This document shows, one piece after another, positions 37,875-46,870 of a stretch of 64,000 nt of DNA (its first letter is position 1; each line of letters begins with the position of its first letter). The notes below the pieces were generated by a model, which was not told the DNA's origin, did not search any database, and saw only the letters and a list, made by a program, of their open reading frames with translations. The position numbers and the translations under genes were made by a program. The stretch is from an uncultured Stenotrophomonas sp. Lineage in GTDB: Bacteria; Pseudomonadota; Gammaproteobacteria; Xanthomonadales; Xanthomonadaceae. The DNA is taken from NCBI GenBank assembly GCA_900078405.1, contig FLTS01000001.1:2194626-2258625 (forward strand), in the 5' to 3' direction.

Positions 37875-40049
37875 TCAGGGCGAAAGCAACTCGAAGCGTA
37901 CCGGCTCGCCATCGACCGATGAAGCGCACACCCACAGGTCGAACAGGCCCGGCTCGGCGGCGAGCACGCCGTCGGTGCCGGTGAAGGCCAGTTGTTGCCG
38001 GTCGAGCCGGAACACCACGTCCTTCGCTTCGCCCGGCGCCAGCGCGACCTTGGCGAAGGCCTTGAGCTCGCGTACCGGGCGCACGCGGCTGGCGACGCGG
38101 TCATGCACGTACAGCTGCACCACTTCCTCGCCGGCCACTGCGCCGGTATTGGTGACGGTGGTGGTGACGACCAGCTCGTCATCCCATCCCAGCCGCTGCG
38201 TGCCCAGCCGCGGGACGCCGTAGGCAAAGCTGGCGTAGCCCAGGCCGTGGCCGAAGGCGTACAGCGGCGCGTTGGGAACCTCGCGCCAGCGTGCCTTGAA
38301 CTCGCTCACCCCCGGCAATTCCGGGCGGCCGCTGCGCGGGTGGCTGTAGAAATACGGCTGCTGCCCGGAGTGCTGCGGGAAGCTCACTGGCAGGCGCGCG
38401 GACGGGTTGTAGCCGCCGAACAGCACGTCGGCCACGGCATGGCCGGTCTGGGTGCCCAGATACCACGTCACCGCGATGGCCTGCGCATCGCGCACCGCGC
38501 CGTGCAGCGCCAGTGCGCGGCCGTTGCGCAGCAGCACCACGACCGGGGTGCCGGTGGCAGCCACCGCCTCGGCCAGCGCCTGCTGTACCGGCGGCAGGGT
38601 GATCTCCACCCGTGACTGCGCCTCGCCGCTGTAGCGTTGTGGTTCGCCCAGCGCCAGCACCGCCACGTCCGCGCGGCGCGCGGCGGCCACCGCCGCGTCG
38701 ATGCCGCCGTCCAGCGGCTCTTCCAGCGCGCAGCCAGGCACCACTTCCAGCAGCGCGCCGTCGGCCAGCGCCGCGCGCACGCCGGCTTCCAGGGTGACGT
38801 AGCGCGACTTGTCGCCGAACAGCGTCCAGCAGCCTTCGATATTGTCGCGGTCCTGCGCGAACGGGCCGATCAGCGCGATCCTCTGCCCGGCCCTGCGCAA
38901 TGGCAGCAGCGCGCCGTCGTTCTTCAGCAGCACGATCGAACGCCGCGCCGCATCGCGCGCCAGCGCATCGTGCGCGGCGATATGCGAAGTGTCGGCCTCG
39001 CGCGCCGGGTCCAGCGAACGGTAGGGATCATCGAACAGGCCGATGGCTTCCTTCAGGCGCAGGATGCGGCGCACCGATGCGTCCAGCAGCGCCATCGGCA
39101 CCTGCCCGCTTTCCACCAGCACCGGCAGGTGCGCGGCGTAGAAGCCGCTCTGCATGCTCAGGTCGAGCCCGGCACTGAACGCCTTGCAGGTGGCATCGCG
39201 TTCGTCGGCGGCATAGCCGTGCGCGATCAGCTCCATGTCGGCGGTGTAGTCGGATACCACCACGCCGTCGAAGCCCCATTGCCCGCGCAGCAGGTCGGTC
39301 AGCAGCCAGCGGTTGGCGCTGGCCGGCACGCCGTTGATGTCGTTGAACGCGCTCATCAGCGCGCGCGCGCCGGCCGCCAGCGCCGCCTTGAACGGCGGCA
39401 GGTGCACGTCGTGCAGGGTCTGCGGCGAAATGTCCACCTGTGCGTATTCCATGCCGGCGGCGACCGCGCCATAGGCGGCGAAATGCTTGGGCGTGGCCAG
39501 CAGCGCATCGGCCGCGCGCAGGTCTTCGCCCTGGAAGCCGCGTACGCGCGCGGCGGCGAATGCGCAACCCAGCAGCACGTCCTCGCCCGCACCCTCCGCG
39601 CCACGGCCCCAGCGCTGGTCGCGGGCCACGTCCACCGCTGGCGCGTAGGTCCAGTGGAGGCCGGCGGCGGTGGCCTCGATGGCGGTGGCGCGGGCGGTGC
39701 GCTGCGCCAGCTCCGGCTCGAAGCTGGCCGCCTCGCCCAGCGGGATCGGGAACACCGTGCGCATGCCGTGGATCACGTCGGCGGCCAGCGCCACCGGGAT
39801 GCCGAGCCGGCTCTCCTCCACCGCCACGCGCTGGATCTCGCGGCCCTGCGCCGCGCCGACGCCGTTGAACAGGCAGCCCACGCGCCCGGCGCGCACCTGT
39901 TCCAGCACCTGCTCGGCATTACGGACGTTGGCCTCGGGGTTCACGTCGGGGGCGAACGGGCGGACCATGTCGGCGAACACGCCCAGCTGGCCGACCTTTT
40001 CCTCCAGGGTCATGCGCGCGAGCAGGGTTTCGATGCGGTCGGCAGCCAC
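37875..40049 (-). CDS. Beta-glucosidase-type glycoside hydrolase family 3
   Basis: A 724-aa retaining glycosidase of the BglX type. The N-terminal GH3 barrel carries the catalytic nucleophile D267 in VVVSDYTAD and the KHF (K188-H189) sugar-binding motif. A second alpha/beta domain follows, then a C-terminal fibronectin-III-like domain from about residue 610. No signal peptide is present, although E. coli BglX is periplasmic, so a cytoplasmic role on imported sugars is inferred. The GTG start at 40049 follows AAGGA. A LacI-like operator (40066-40077) lies just upstream. The gene is not NagZ: the length and C-terminal domains are those of BglX. Confidence 0.92.
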   Translation of the reverse strand: MAADRIETLLARMTLEEKVGQLGVFADMVRPFAPDVNPEANVRNAEQVLEQVRAGRVGCLFNGVGAAQGREIQRVAVEESRLGIPVALAADVIHGMRTVFPIPLGEAASFEPELAQRTARATAIEATAAGLHWTYAPAVDVARDQRWGRGAEGAGEDVLLGCAFAAARVRGFQGEDLRAADALLATPKHFAAYGAVAAGMEYAQVDISPQTLHDVHLPPFKAALAAGARALMSAFNDINGVPASANRWLLTDLLRGQWGFDGVVVSDYTADMELIAHGYAADERDATCKAFSAGLDLSMQSGFYAAHLPVLVESGQVPMALLDASVRRILRLKEAIGLFDDPYRSLDPAREADTSHIAAHDALARDAARRSIVLLKNDGALLPLRRAGQRIALIGPFAQDRDNIEGCWTLFGDKSRYVTLEAGVRAALADGALLEVVPGCALEEPLDGGIDAAVAAARRADVAVLALGEPQRYSGEAQSRVEITLPPVQQALAEAVAATGTPVVVLLRNGRALALHGAVRDAQAIAVTWYLGTQTGHAVADVLFGGYNPSARLPVSFPQHSGQQPYFYSHPRSGRPELPGVSEFKARWREVPNAPLYAFGHGLGYASFAYGVPRLGTQRLGWDDELVVTTTVTNTGAVAGEEVVQLYVHDRVASRVRPVRELKAFAKVALAPGEAKDVVFRLDRQQLAFTGTDGVLAAEPGLFDLWVCASSVDGEPVRFELLSP

Positions 40050-40065
40050 CGGCAGTCCTTGTGGG

Positions 40066-40077
40066 GAAAACGCTTTC
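40066..40077. promoter_or_regulatory. Possible LacI-type operator upstream of the GH3 gene
   Basis: GAAAACGCTTTC is a near palindrome with a central CG, the pattern seen in operators of LacI-family sugar regulators. It lies 17 bases upstream of the GTG start of the glycosidase gene, a fitting place for repression. No LacI gene is in the window. Confidence 0.4.
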
Positions 40078-40127
40078 AGGGCGCGGATTCTAGCGCCGCC
40101 GCCGTGAAACCCGGCAGCGGCGCCGGC

Positions 40128-41393
40128 TCACGACGCCGCCCGTTCCCGCAGCGCCATCAGCATCGCGTCGCTGGATTGCTGGAACACGCGCAGGCCGAAC
40201 TCCGGCAGGATCGCCAGCAGGTGGTCGAACACGTCCGCCTGCACCGTCTCGTACTGCACCCACGCGACCGAGGCGGTGAAGCAGTAGAGCTCCAGCGGCA
40301 GGCCATGCGGCGTTGGCGCCAGCTGCCGCACCATCAGGGTCATGTCCTGGTTGATGCCGGGGTGGCTGCGCAGGTAGCGCTCGACATAGGCGCGGAAGGT
40401 GCCGAGGTTGGTCATCCGGCGCGCGTTGACCTCCTCCGGGTGCGCCTGCGCGACCTGCGCATTCCATTGCGCCAATTCCTCGCGCTTGCCGGCCAGGTAG
40501 TCGTCGAGCAGGCCGAAGCGCTGCAGCCGCGCCAGTGCGTCGTCGTCGAGGAAGCCCACGCTGTGCTGGTCCAGCAGCAGCGGGCGCTTGATCCGGCGCC
40601 CGCCCGACTGCTGCATGCCGCGCCAGTTCTTGAACGACTCGGTGACCAGCTTCCGGGTCGGGAAGGTGGTGATGGTCTTGTCCCAGTTCTGCACGGTGAC
40701 CGTGTGCAGGGCGATGTCGATCACGTCGCCGTCGGCGTTCTGGCTGGGCATCTCGATCCAGTCGCCGATGCGCACGCGGCCGTCGCCGCTGATCTGCACG
40801 CTGGCCACCAGCGACAGGATGGTGTCCTGGAAGATCAGCATCAGCACCGCGGTGGCCGCGCCCAGCCCGGTCAGCAGGTGCAGCAGCTTGACCCCGGCCA
40901 GCGTGGCCACGATCGACAGGCCGGCCAGCACGAAGATCACGATCTTGACCACCTGCAGGTAGCCCTTGATCGGCTTGTCGCGCGCGTCCGGGCGGCGTTC
41001 GTAGATGGCGTTGAACAGGTCCAGCGCATGGCTTGCCGCCAGCGCCACGGTCAGCACCACCCACGCCTGGCAGACACCCGCGACGAAATGCACCAGCCCC
41101 GGCGGCAATCCCGGCACCAGCACGATGCCGGCGGCGATCACCAGTGCGGGCACCACGTTGGCCAGCCGCGGGATCACCTTCAGGTTGCGCCTGGCGCCAC
41201 CCTCCTCGGCCGGCAGCATCCGCACCATGCGCTTGAGCCCGCGCAGCAGGATCCGCTTGGTCACGTAGTTGGCCAGCCACGCGGCCAGCAACAGCATCGC
41301 CAGTACCACCGCCGCATAGGCAACCGGGTAGTTCTCCAACAACGGCTGCATGCGCTGCAACCACGGCCACTGCATCACCTGTTCCACCATCAC
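40128..41393 (-). CDS. Mechanosensitive channel of the MscS superfamily (YbdG-like)
   Basis: A 421-aa inner-membrane channel that opens under membrane tension on osmotic downshock. Five or so membrane helices lead to the pore helix LLTGLGAATAVLMLIFQDTILSLVAS (about residues 175-200) and the beta domain signature RVRIGDWIEMPSQNADGDVIDI, then FPTRKLVTESFKNW. The length and insert match YbdG/MscM (415 aa). A GTG at 41393 and an ATG at 41390 are both possible starts; both overlap the folB stop codon, so translation is coupled to folB. Confidence 0.92.
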   Translation of the reverse strand: MMVEQVMQWPWLQRMQPLLENYPVAYAAVVLAMLLLAAWLANYVTKRILLRGLKRMVRMLPAEEGGARRNLKVIPRLANVVPALVIAAGIVLVPGLPPGLVHFVAGVCQAWVVLTVALAASHALDLFNAIYERRPDARDKPIKGYLQVVKIVIFVLAGLSIVATLAGVKLLHLLTGLGAATAVLMLIFQDTILSLVASVQISGDGRVRIGDWIEMPSQNADGDVIDIALHTVTVQNWDKTITTFPTRKLVTESFKNWRGMQQSGGRRIKRPLLLDQHSVGFLDDDALARLQRFGLLDDYLAGKREELAQWNAQVAQAHPEEVNARRMTNLGTFRAYVERYLRSHPGINQDMTLMVRQLAPTPHGLPLELYCFTASVAWVQYETVQADVFDHLLAILPEFGLRVFQQSSDAMLMALRERAAS

Positions 41394-41767
41394 TGCGTAC
41401 GTACCTCCTCATTGCCGGCGCGGCTGCGCTCGATCACCACGCCCACCGCGCGTGCGCCGCGCACCGCGCCAGGCTTGCTCAACTTCAGCCGCAGCCATTG
41501 CACGTCGAACTCGTCGAGCACGATCTGCGCACAGCGCTCGGCCAGCGTCTCCACCAACCCGAAATCCGAGCCGCGCACGTAGTCCATCAGCCGCTTGCTG
41601 ACCGCCTTGTAGTTGAGCGTGTCGGCAATGTCGTCGCTGGCGGCGGGCCTGCGGTTGTCGAAGCCCATTTCCAGGTCGAACACCAGCACCTGGCGGATGC
41701 GCCGCTCCCAGTCGTAGATGCCGATCAGGGCGTCGATTTCCAGCCCTTCGATGAATACCTTGTCCAT
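41390..41767 (-). CDS. folB: Dihydroneopterin aldolase
   Basis: Catalyses the cleavage of dihydroneopterin to 6-hydroxymethyl-dihydropterin in folate synthesis. The 125-aa length is typical. Recognisable blocks are the N-terminal FIEGLEIDALIGIYDWER, the middle DTLNYKAVSKRL and FGLVETLAERCA, with the catalytic Glu/Lys region followed by LRLKLSKPGAVRGAR. The ATG at 41767 is the only start that gives the known N-terminus. The stop codon overlaps the mscS start. Its upstream gap to tsaD (41768-41917) has nothing of note. Confidence 0.96.
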   Translation of the reverse strand: MDKVFIEGLEIDALIGIYDWERRIRQVLVFDLEMGFDNRRPAASDDIADTLNYKAVSKRLMDYVRGSDFGLVETLAERCAQIVLDEFDVQWLRLKLSKPGAVRGARAVGVVIERSRAGNEEVRTQ

Positions 41768-41917
41768 GTGTGAAGCGGGGAACCGGGATTGGGGAACCGG
41801 TAATGGTACGTGCTGGCGCGTCAAGGGAAGCGCAAGGCCGGAATCCGGCGACGAAGCGTCAAGGCATACGTTCAAGCAACACACACCACGACCGACCACG
41901 CCATCGGCCCGCCGCAA

Positions 41918-42979
41918 TCAGGCATTTCCTGCTTCCTGTTTCCTGTCCCCTGCCGCCAAGGGTGGCAACGTCGCCATGTCCCAGCGCGGCACCACCTTCA
42001 CCTCGGCCGCGCTGTGCTGGCCGGCCTGCAAGCGTAGCGCGCCGGCGAAGGCGATCATCGCGCCGTTGTCGGTGCACAGCGCCGGGCGCGGGAAGCAGAC
42101 GCGGCCGCCCCGGCGCTGCGCGGCGTCCTGCAGTTTCGCGCGCAGGCGCCTGTTGGCGCCGACGCCACCGGCCACCACCAGCACGTCGCAGCCGGCTTCG
42201 TCCAGCGCGCGTTCGCACTTGATCGCCAGCGTGTCCACCACCGCATCCTCGAAGCCGCGGGCAATGTCGGCTCGGGTCTGCTCGCCCTGGTCGCTGTCGC
42301 GCCAGGCCAGCAGCACCTGGGTCTTCAGGCCGGAGAAACTGAAATCCAGCCCCGGCCGGTCGGTCATCGGCCGCGCGAACCTGAACCGCCCCGGCGTGCC
42401 GATTTCGGCCAGTTTCGCCAGCTGCGGGCCGCCCGGGTACGGCAGGCCCATCAGCTTGGCGGTCTTGTCGAAGGCCTCACCGGCGGCGTCGTCCAGCGTT
42501 TCGCCGAGCAGGCGATAGCTGCCGATCGCGTCCACCGCCACCAGCTGGGTGTGCCCGCCAGATACCAGCAACGCCACGAACGGCGGCACCGGCGGGTCGC
42601 CCTCCATCAACGGCGCCAGCAGGTGGCCCTCCATGTGGTGCACGCCGATGGCCGGCACGTCCAGCGCCCACGCCAGCGAACGCGCGACCCCGGCGCCGAC
42701 CAGCAGCGCGCCGACCAGCCCCGGCCCGGCGGTGTAGGCCACCCCGTCGATCTCGGACACGGCGATGCCGGCCTCGTCCAGGGTCTGCCGGATCAGCGGC
42801 AGGGTCTTGCGCACGTGGTCGCGGCTGGCCAGTTCCGGCACCACCCCGCCATATTCGGCGTGCAGGGCGATCTGGCTGTAGACCGCATGGGCGCGCAGCG
42901 CGGCGGCGCCGTGCAGCGCGGTGTCGTAGACCGCCACGCCGGTTTCGTCGCAGGAGGATTCGATGCCGAGGACTTTCAT
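41918..42979 (-). CDS. tsaD: tRNA N6-threonylcarbamoyladenosine transferase subunit TsaD
   Basis: Transfers the threonylcarbamoyl group to A37 of tRNAs that read ANN codons, with TsaB and TsaE. The 353-aa protein has the ASKHA-fold start [16 protein letters not shown] (D11, E12), the metal-binding H115-x3-H119 (HHMEGHL), [10 protein letters not shown], and the C-terminal [13 protein letters not shown] and CTDNGAMIA. The gene is divergent from rpsU, an arrangement common in gammaproteobacteria. The ATG at 42979 is clear; further upstream frame overlaps the rpsU promoter region. Confidence 0.98.
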
Positions 42980-43024
42980 GCCGCCATTGTGGACCCGTTG
43001 CCCGGCCCCGCCTACCCGTCCCCC

Positions 43025-43052
43025 TTGCACGCCTCGACGAAGCGGCTATAAT
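43025..43052 (+). promoter_or_regulatory. Sigma-70 promoter of rpsU
   Basis: TTGCAC, a 16-base spacer and a perfect TATAAT (43047-43052), followed by a GC-rich leader of about 48 bases to the rpsU start. The best promoter match I see in the window. Confidence 0.85.
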
Positions 43053-43100
43053 GCGCGGCTCGCCGGGCGTGACCCGGTATCACTGTGTCCCGGAGATTCC

Positions 43101-43316
43101 ATGCCCAGCGTCAAAGTCCGCGAGAACGAACCTTTCGAGTTTGCGCTCCGCCGCTTCAAGCGCACCTGCGAAAAGGCCGGCGTGCTGGCCGAGACCCGCA
43201 AGCGCGAGTTCTACGAAAAGCCGACCCAGGAACGCAAGCGCAAGGCCGCTGCTGCCGTGAAGCGCCAGCTGCGCCGTTCCTCGCGCGACGTCACCAAGCG
43301 TCAGCGCCTGTACTGA
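43101..43316 (+). CDS. rpsU: 30S ribosomal protein S21
   Basis: A 71-aa basic protein that helps base pairing between the 16S rRNA end and mRNA. It begins [21 protein letters not shown] and ends [10 protein letters not shown], the standard bS21 sequence. First gene of what in many gammaproteobacteria is the macromolecular synthesis operon (rpsU-dnaG-rpoD). A strong promoter lies upstream (43025-43052). A hairpin and a terminator follow, which would raise rpsU output above that of the genes downstream. Confidence 0.99.
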
Positions 43317-43333
43317 TCGGACGCAACTCCTGA

Positions 43334-43397
43334 ACGGAAGGTTTCGGCCTTCCGTACCGGAGTGGAAGCCGGCACGCGCAAGCGTAGCCGGCTTTTT
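43334..43397 (+). terminator. Hairpin and terminator after rpsU
   Basis: ACGGAAGG-TTTCGG-CCTTCCGT (43334-43355) is a perfect 8-bp hairpin without a T tract. It is followed by a terminator, AAGCCGGC-ACGC-GCAA-GCGT-A-GCCGGCTT with five T (43366-43397). Together they should cut most rpsU transcripts before yqeY. Confidence 0.85.
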
Positions 43398-43454
43398 GCG
43401 TTCCCGCGCGTGCGCCGCGCACAACCCGTACCCCGATCCCGCAAGAGGTGATCC

Positions 43455-43901
43455 ATGAGCCTGAAACAGCAACTGACCGACGACATGAAGGCCGCCATGA
43501 AGGGCGGCGACAAGCATTCCCTGGGTGTGATCCGCCTGATCAACGCGGCAATCAAGCAGCGCGAAGTCGATGAGCGCATCGAACTGGACGATGCCGCGGT
43601 CATCGCCGTGCTGGACAAGATGGTCAAGCAGCGCAAGGACTCGGTGAGCCAGTACGAAGCCGCCAACCGCGAGGACCTGGCCAAGGTCGAGCGCGAGGAG
43701 ATCGTGGTGATCGAGCGCTACCTGCCGGCCAAGATGGGCGAAGCCGAAATCCTCGCCGCGATCAACGCCGCCATCGCCCAAACCGGTGCCGCCAGCGCCG
43801 CCGACATGGGCAAGCTGATGGGCGTGCTCAAGCCGCAGCTGGCCGGGCAGGCCGACATGGGGCTGGTGTCGAAGCTGGTCAAGCAGGCGCTGGCCGGCTG
43901 A
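43455..43901 (+). CDS. yqeY: GatB/YqeY domain protein
   Basis: A 148-aa cytoplasmic helical protein of the YqeY family, which shares the tRNA-binding tail domain of GatB. It begins MSLKQQLTDDMKAAMKGGDK and has ERYLPAKMGEAEI and a GKLMGVLKPQLAGQADM block. The exact role is unknown; the link with rpsU and dnaG is conserved in proteobacteria. The ATG at 43455 follows AAGAGGTG. An 18-base hairpin at 43925-43942 and a REP pair (43951-44021) follow the stop codon. Confidence 0.95.
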   Translation: MSLKQQLTDDMKAAMKGGDKHSLGVIRLINAAIKQREVDERIELDDAAVIAVLDKMVKQRKDSVSQYEAANREDLAKVEREEIVVIERYLPAKMGEAEILAAINAAIAQTGAASAADMGKLMGVLKPQLAGQADMGLVSKLVKQALAG

Positions 43902-43950
43902 TTCACTGCCGCCGGCACGCGAATGCGGGGCCGATGCCCCGCGCAAATGC

Positions 43951-44021
43951 GTAGGTGCCGGGCTTGCCCGGCACAGGGGCTCTCCCGATAAAGCTCCGTG
44001 CGGGGCAAGCCCCGCACCTAC
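43951..44021. repeat. GTAG-type palindromic repeat (REP pair)
   Basis: GTAGGTGCCGGGCTTGCCCG and, inverted, CGGGGCAAGCCCCGCACCTAC, separated by TCTCCCGATAAAG, the same spacer signature as elsewhere. Each arm is itself a small hairpin. Confidence 0.85.
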
Positions 44022-44167
44022 GGTCGGCCTCGTTCGGATGGCTCCATAACACGACCGGCTTCACTCCCCTTTGCCGCCGTGTCGGTTACATCCTTCGCGG
44101 CCGGCAACGCCACCGCGCACCCGCGTCGCAGGCAGTACCGCCACGGGTGCGCGCTGCCCTCCCACGC

Positions 44168-45019
44168 ATGCCCCCATCCATCTTCGACACCCTGAAGCGA
44201 TGGCTGCAGCGGCTGCAACGCAGCCTGCCGGCGGCGCTGCTGCGCCGCTTCGTCGAGGCGGACGTGATGACCCAGTCCGCCTCGCTGGCGTTCTACACCC
44301 TGCTGTCGCTGGCGCCGCTGCTGATGCTGCTGCTGTGGCTGACCGCTTCGCTGTACCCGCCGGCGCAGCAGGCGCTGGTCGAGCAGATCGCCGGCCTGGC
44401 CGGCGGCAGCGTGGCCGAGGTGGCGCGCACGGTGATCGCCAACGCCAGCGCGCGACCGGATCTGGGCTCGCTGGCCGGGGCCTGGAGCCTGTTGCTGCTG
44501 TTCGTCGGCGCCACCGTGGTGTTCGCGCAGCTGCAGGCGGCGCTGAACCGCATCTTCCGCTCGGACGAACAGCGCTTCGACGGCGTGTTGGGCTGGTTGA
44601 AGAAGCGCATCTTCTCGGCCGGCGTGGTGCTGGCGCTGGGCTTCCTGCTGATCGTGTCGATGGTGGCCACCACCGCGTTGCAGGTGGCGTTCGCGCACCT
44701 GCCCTCGCTGCTGCCGGCGGTGGGCTACCTGAGCACGCTGCTGCTGTACGCGCTGGGCTTTGCCTTCCTCTACCACTACCTGCCCGACCGCCCGGTGGCA
44801 TGGCGCCAGGCCCTTGGCGGCGGCGCCATCACCGCGTTGCTGTTCACCCTGGGCCGCTACTGCATCGGCCTGTACCTGGCCAATGCCGCGCCCGGCAGCG
44901 CCTACGGTTCGATGGGCACCCTGGTGCTGATGCTGGTGTGGGTCTATTACGCCAGCGTGGTGTTCTTCAGTGGCGCGCTGGTCACCGCGGTCATCGACGA
45001 ACGCGCCGCGCCCCCATAG
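44168..45019 (+). CDS. YihY/BrkB-family inner-membrane protein
   Basis: A 283-aa membrane protein of the YihY/virulence factor BrkB family with about six membrane helices. Family blocks are VMTQSASLAFYTLLSLAPLLMLLLW, FVGATVVFAQLQAALNRIF and YGSMGTLVLMLVWVYYAS near the end. BrkB is often misnamed ribonuclease BN; the function in the envelope is not clear. The ATG at 44168 is preferred; upstream frame covers the REP element. It is inserted between yqeY and dnaG. Its TAG stop codon lies at the head of the REP element at 45016. Confidence 0.92.
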   Translation: MPPSIFDTLKRWLQRLQRSLPAALLRRFVEADVMTQSASLAFYTLLSLAPLLMLLLWLTASLYPPAQQALVEQIAGLAGGSVAEVARTVIANASARPDLGSLAGAWSLLLLFVGATVVFAQLQAALNRIFRSDEQRFDGVLGWLKKRIFSAGVVLALGFLLIVSMVATTALQVAFAHLPSLLPAVGYLSTLLLYALGFAFLYHYLPDRPVAWRQALGGGAITALLFTLGRYCIGLYLANAAPGSAYGSMGTLVLMLVWVYYASVVFFSGALVTAVIDERAAPP

Positions 45020-45084
45020 GAGCGACGCGGCTCGCGACCGGCGCTCTACCGGGAAAACCTCGCCGCGACTCGCGTCGCTCCTAC
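45016..45084. repeat. ATAG variant of the GTAG palindromic repeat
   Basis: ATAGGAGCGACGCGGCTCGCG and, inverted, GCGACTCGCGTCGCTCCTAC, with spacer CTACCGGGAAAA. The left head has A in place of G. It carries the stop codon of the brkB gene and ends 36 bases before dnaG. Confidence 0.85.
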
Positions 45085-45120
45085 GGGGACAGCGCGCGCA
45101 TGGCATCCTATGCGCCTGTC

Positions 45121-46848
45121 ATGGCCCGCATCCCCGACGCATTCATCGACGACCTGCTCGCCCGCTCCGACATCGTCGAAGTGGTCGGCTCGCGCGTGCC
45201 GCTCAAGCGCCAGGGCAAGGAATACGCCGCTCGCTGCCCGTTCCACGACGAGCGTTCGGCCAGCTTCACGGTGTCGCCGACCAAACAGTTCTACCACTGC
45301 TTCGGCTGCGGCGCGCACGGCACCGCGATCAGCTTCCTGATGAACTACGACCGCCTCGAATTCCTCGATGCGGTCGAGGAACTGGCCAAGCGCGCCGGTA
45401 TGGAAGTGCCGCGCGAGACCAACCCGCGCAGCCAGCAGCAACAGGACGACAGCCGCGACCTCTACACCGCGCTGGATGCGGCCAGCCGCTTCTTCCAGAA
45501 GCAGCTGGAAGGCAGCGACAAGGCCCGCGCCTACCTCGACGGCCGCGGCGTGGACGCCGACACCCGCGCGCGCTTTTCCATCGGCTACGCGCCGGACGGC
45601 TACAGCGCCTTGAAAGACGCACTGGGCAAGGACGAGCGGCGCATGAAGCTGCTCGATCGCGTCGGCCTGTTTTCCAAAAACGACCGCGGCCACGTCTACG
45701 ACAAGTTCCGCGACCGGGTGATGTTCCCGATCTTCGACCGCCGCGGCCGCGTCATCGCCTTCGGCGGCCGGGTCATGCAGAAGGACGACGGCCCCAAGTA
45801 CCTCAACTCGCCGGAAACCGCGCTGTTCCACAAGGGCCGCGAGCTGTATGGCCTGTGGCAGGTGCGGCAGGCCAACCAGAAGATCGAGCGGCTGATCGTG
45901 GTCGAGGGCTACATGGACGTGGTCAGCCTGTTCCAGTTCGGCGTCACCCAGGCGGTGGCGACGCTGGGCACGGCAACCACCCCGGACCACGCCGAACTGC
46001 TGTTCCGCAACGCGCCGGACGTGTATTTCTGCTTCGACGGCGACAATGCCGGGCGCAAGGCCGGCTGGCGCGCGTTGGAATCGGTGCTGCCGCGGATGAA
46101 GGACGGGCGACAGGCGTTCTTCCTGTTCCTGCCCGACGGCGAAGACCCGGACACCATCGTGCGCAAGGAAGGCGCAGAAACATTCGACGCGCGCTTGAAG
46201 CAGGCCACGCCGCTGTCGCAGTTCTTCTTCGACGAGCTCACCCGCGAGATCAACCTGGCCACCCTCGACGGCAAGGCGCGGCTGGCCGAGCGTGCCCGGC
46301 CGATGCTGGCGCAGATTCCCGACGGCGCCTTCGGCGACCTGATGAAACAGGAACTGCAACGCCTGACCGGCATCGGCCGCGCCCCCGCCGGCATGGCGTC
46401 GGCGCCGCAACGGCGTGCGCCCACCGCCCCGGTGCAGAAGCGCAGCCTGGTGCGCGCGGCCATCGCCCTGCTGCTGCAGCAACCATCGCTGGCCACCAGC
46501 CTCGCAGGCCACCACGCCGTCGCCGGCCTGCGCCTGCCCGGCATCGAGCTGCTGCTGGAATTGCTGGACCTCGTGCAGCAACGCCCGGACATCAGCACCG
46601 GCGCGTTGCTGCAGCATTTCGACGGCCGCGAGGAACAGGCCGCGCTGCACCGGCTGGCCGCCATCGACCTGCCCGGCGACGAGGCCAGTTGGGCGCAGGA
46701 ACTGCACGACGCCCTCGCCCAGCTGGAAAAGCAGCTGCTGCAGCAACGCCTGGACGAATTGCAGACCAAGCAGCGCCAGCAGGGCCTGGACGACACCGAC
46801 AAGTACGAACTGCGCGAGCTGCTCAAAGCACGCGCGGCCATGCGCTGA
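45121..46848 (+). CDS. dnaG: DNA primase
   Basis: Makes the RNA primers for replication. The 575-aa protein has the N-terminal CHC2 zinc finger (C39, H42, C60, C63), the RNA-polymerase core with the TOPRIM glutamate and aspartates (VEGYMDV at 261-267, FDGDNAG at 305-311), and a C-terminal helical helicase-interaction domain from about residue 435 after a low-complexity Pro/Arg/Ala linker. The ATG at 45121 is followed by the usual start MARIPDAFIDDLL; an in-frame ATG at 45100 is less likely. rpoD does not follow; a phosphatase-like gene does. Confidence 0.98.
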   Translation: MARIPDAFIDDLLARSDIVEVVGSRVPLKRQGKEYAARCPFHDERSASFTVSPTKQFYHCFGCGAHGTAISFLMNYDRLEFLDAVEELAKRAGMEVPRETNPRSQQQQDDSRDLYTALDAASRFFQKQLEGSDKARAYLDGRGVDADTRARFSIGYAPDGYSALKDALGKDERRMKLLDRVGLFSKNDRGHVYDKFRDRVMFPIFDRRGRVIAFGGRVMQKDDGPKYLNSPETALFHKGRELYGLWQVRQANQKIERLIVVEGYMDVVSLFQFGVTQAVATLGTATTPDHAELLFRNAPDVYFCFDGDNAGRKAGWRALESVLPRMKDGRQAFFLFLPDGEDPDTIVRKEGAETFDARLKQATPLSQFFFDELTREINLATLDGKARLAERARPMLAQIPDGAFGDLMKQELQRLTGIGRAPAGMASAPQRRAPTAPVQKRSLVRAAIALLLQQPSLATSLAGHHAVAGLRLPGIELLLELLDLVQQRPDISTGALLQHFDGREEQAALHRLAAIDLPGDEASWAQELHDALAQLEKQLLQQRLDELQTKQRQQGLDDTDKYELRELLKARAAMR

Positions 46849-46870
46849 TGCCGAACGGAGGAAACCGGCG

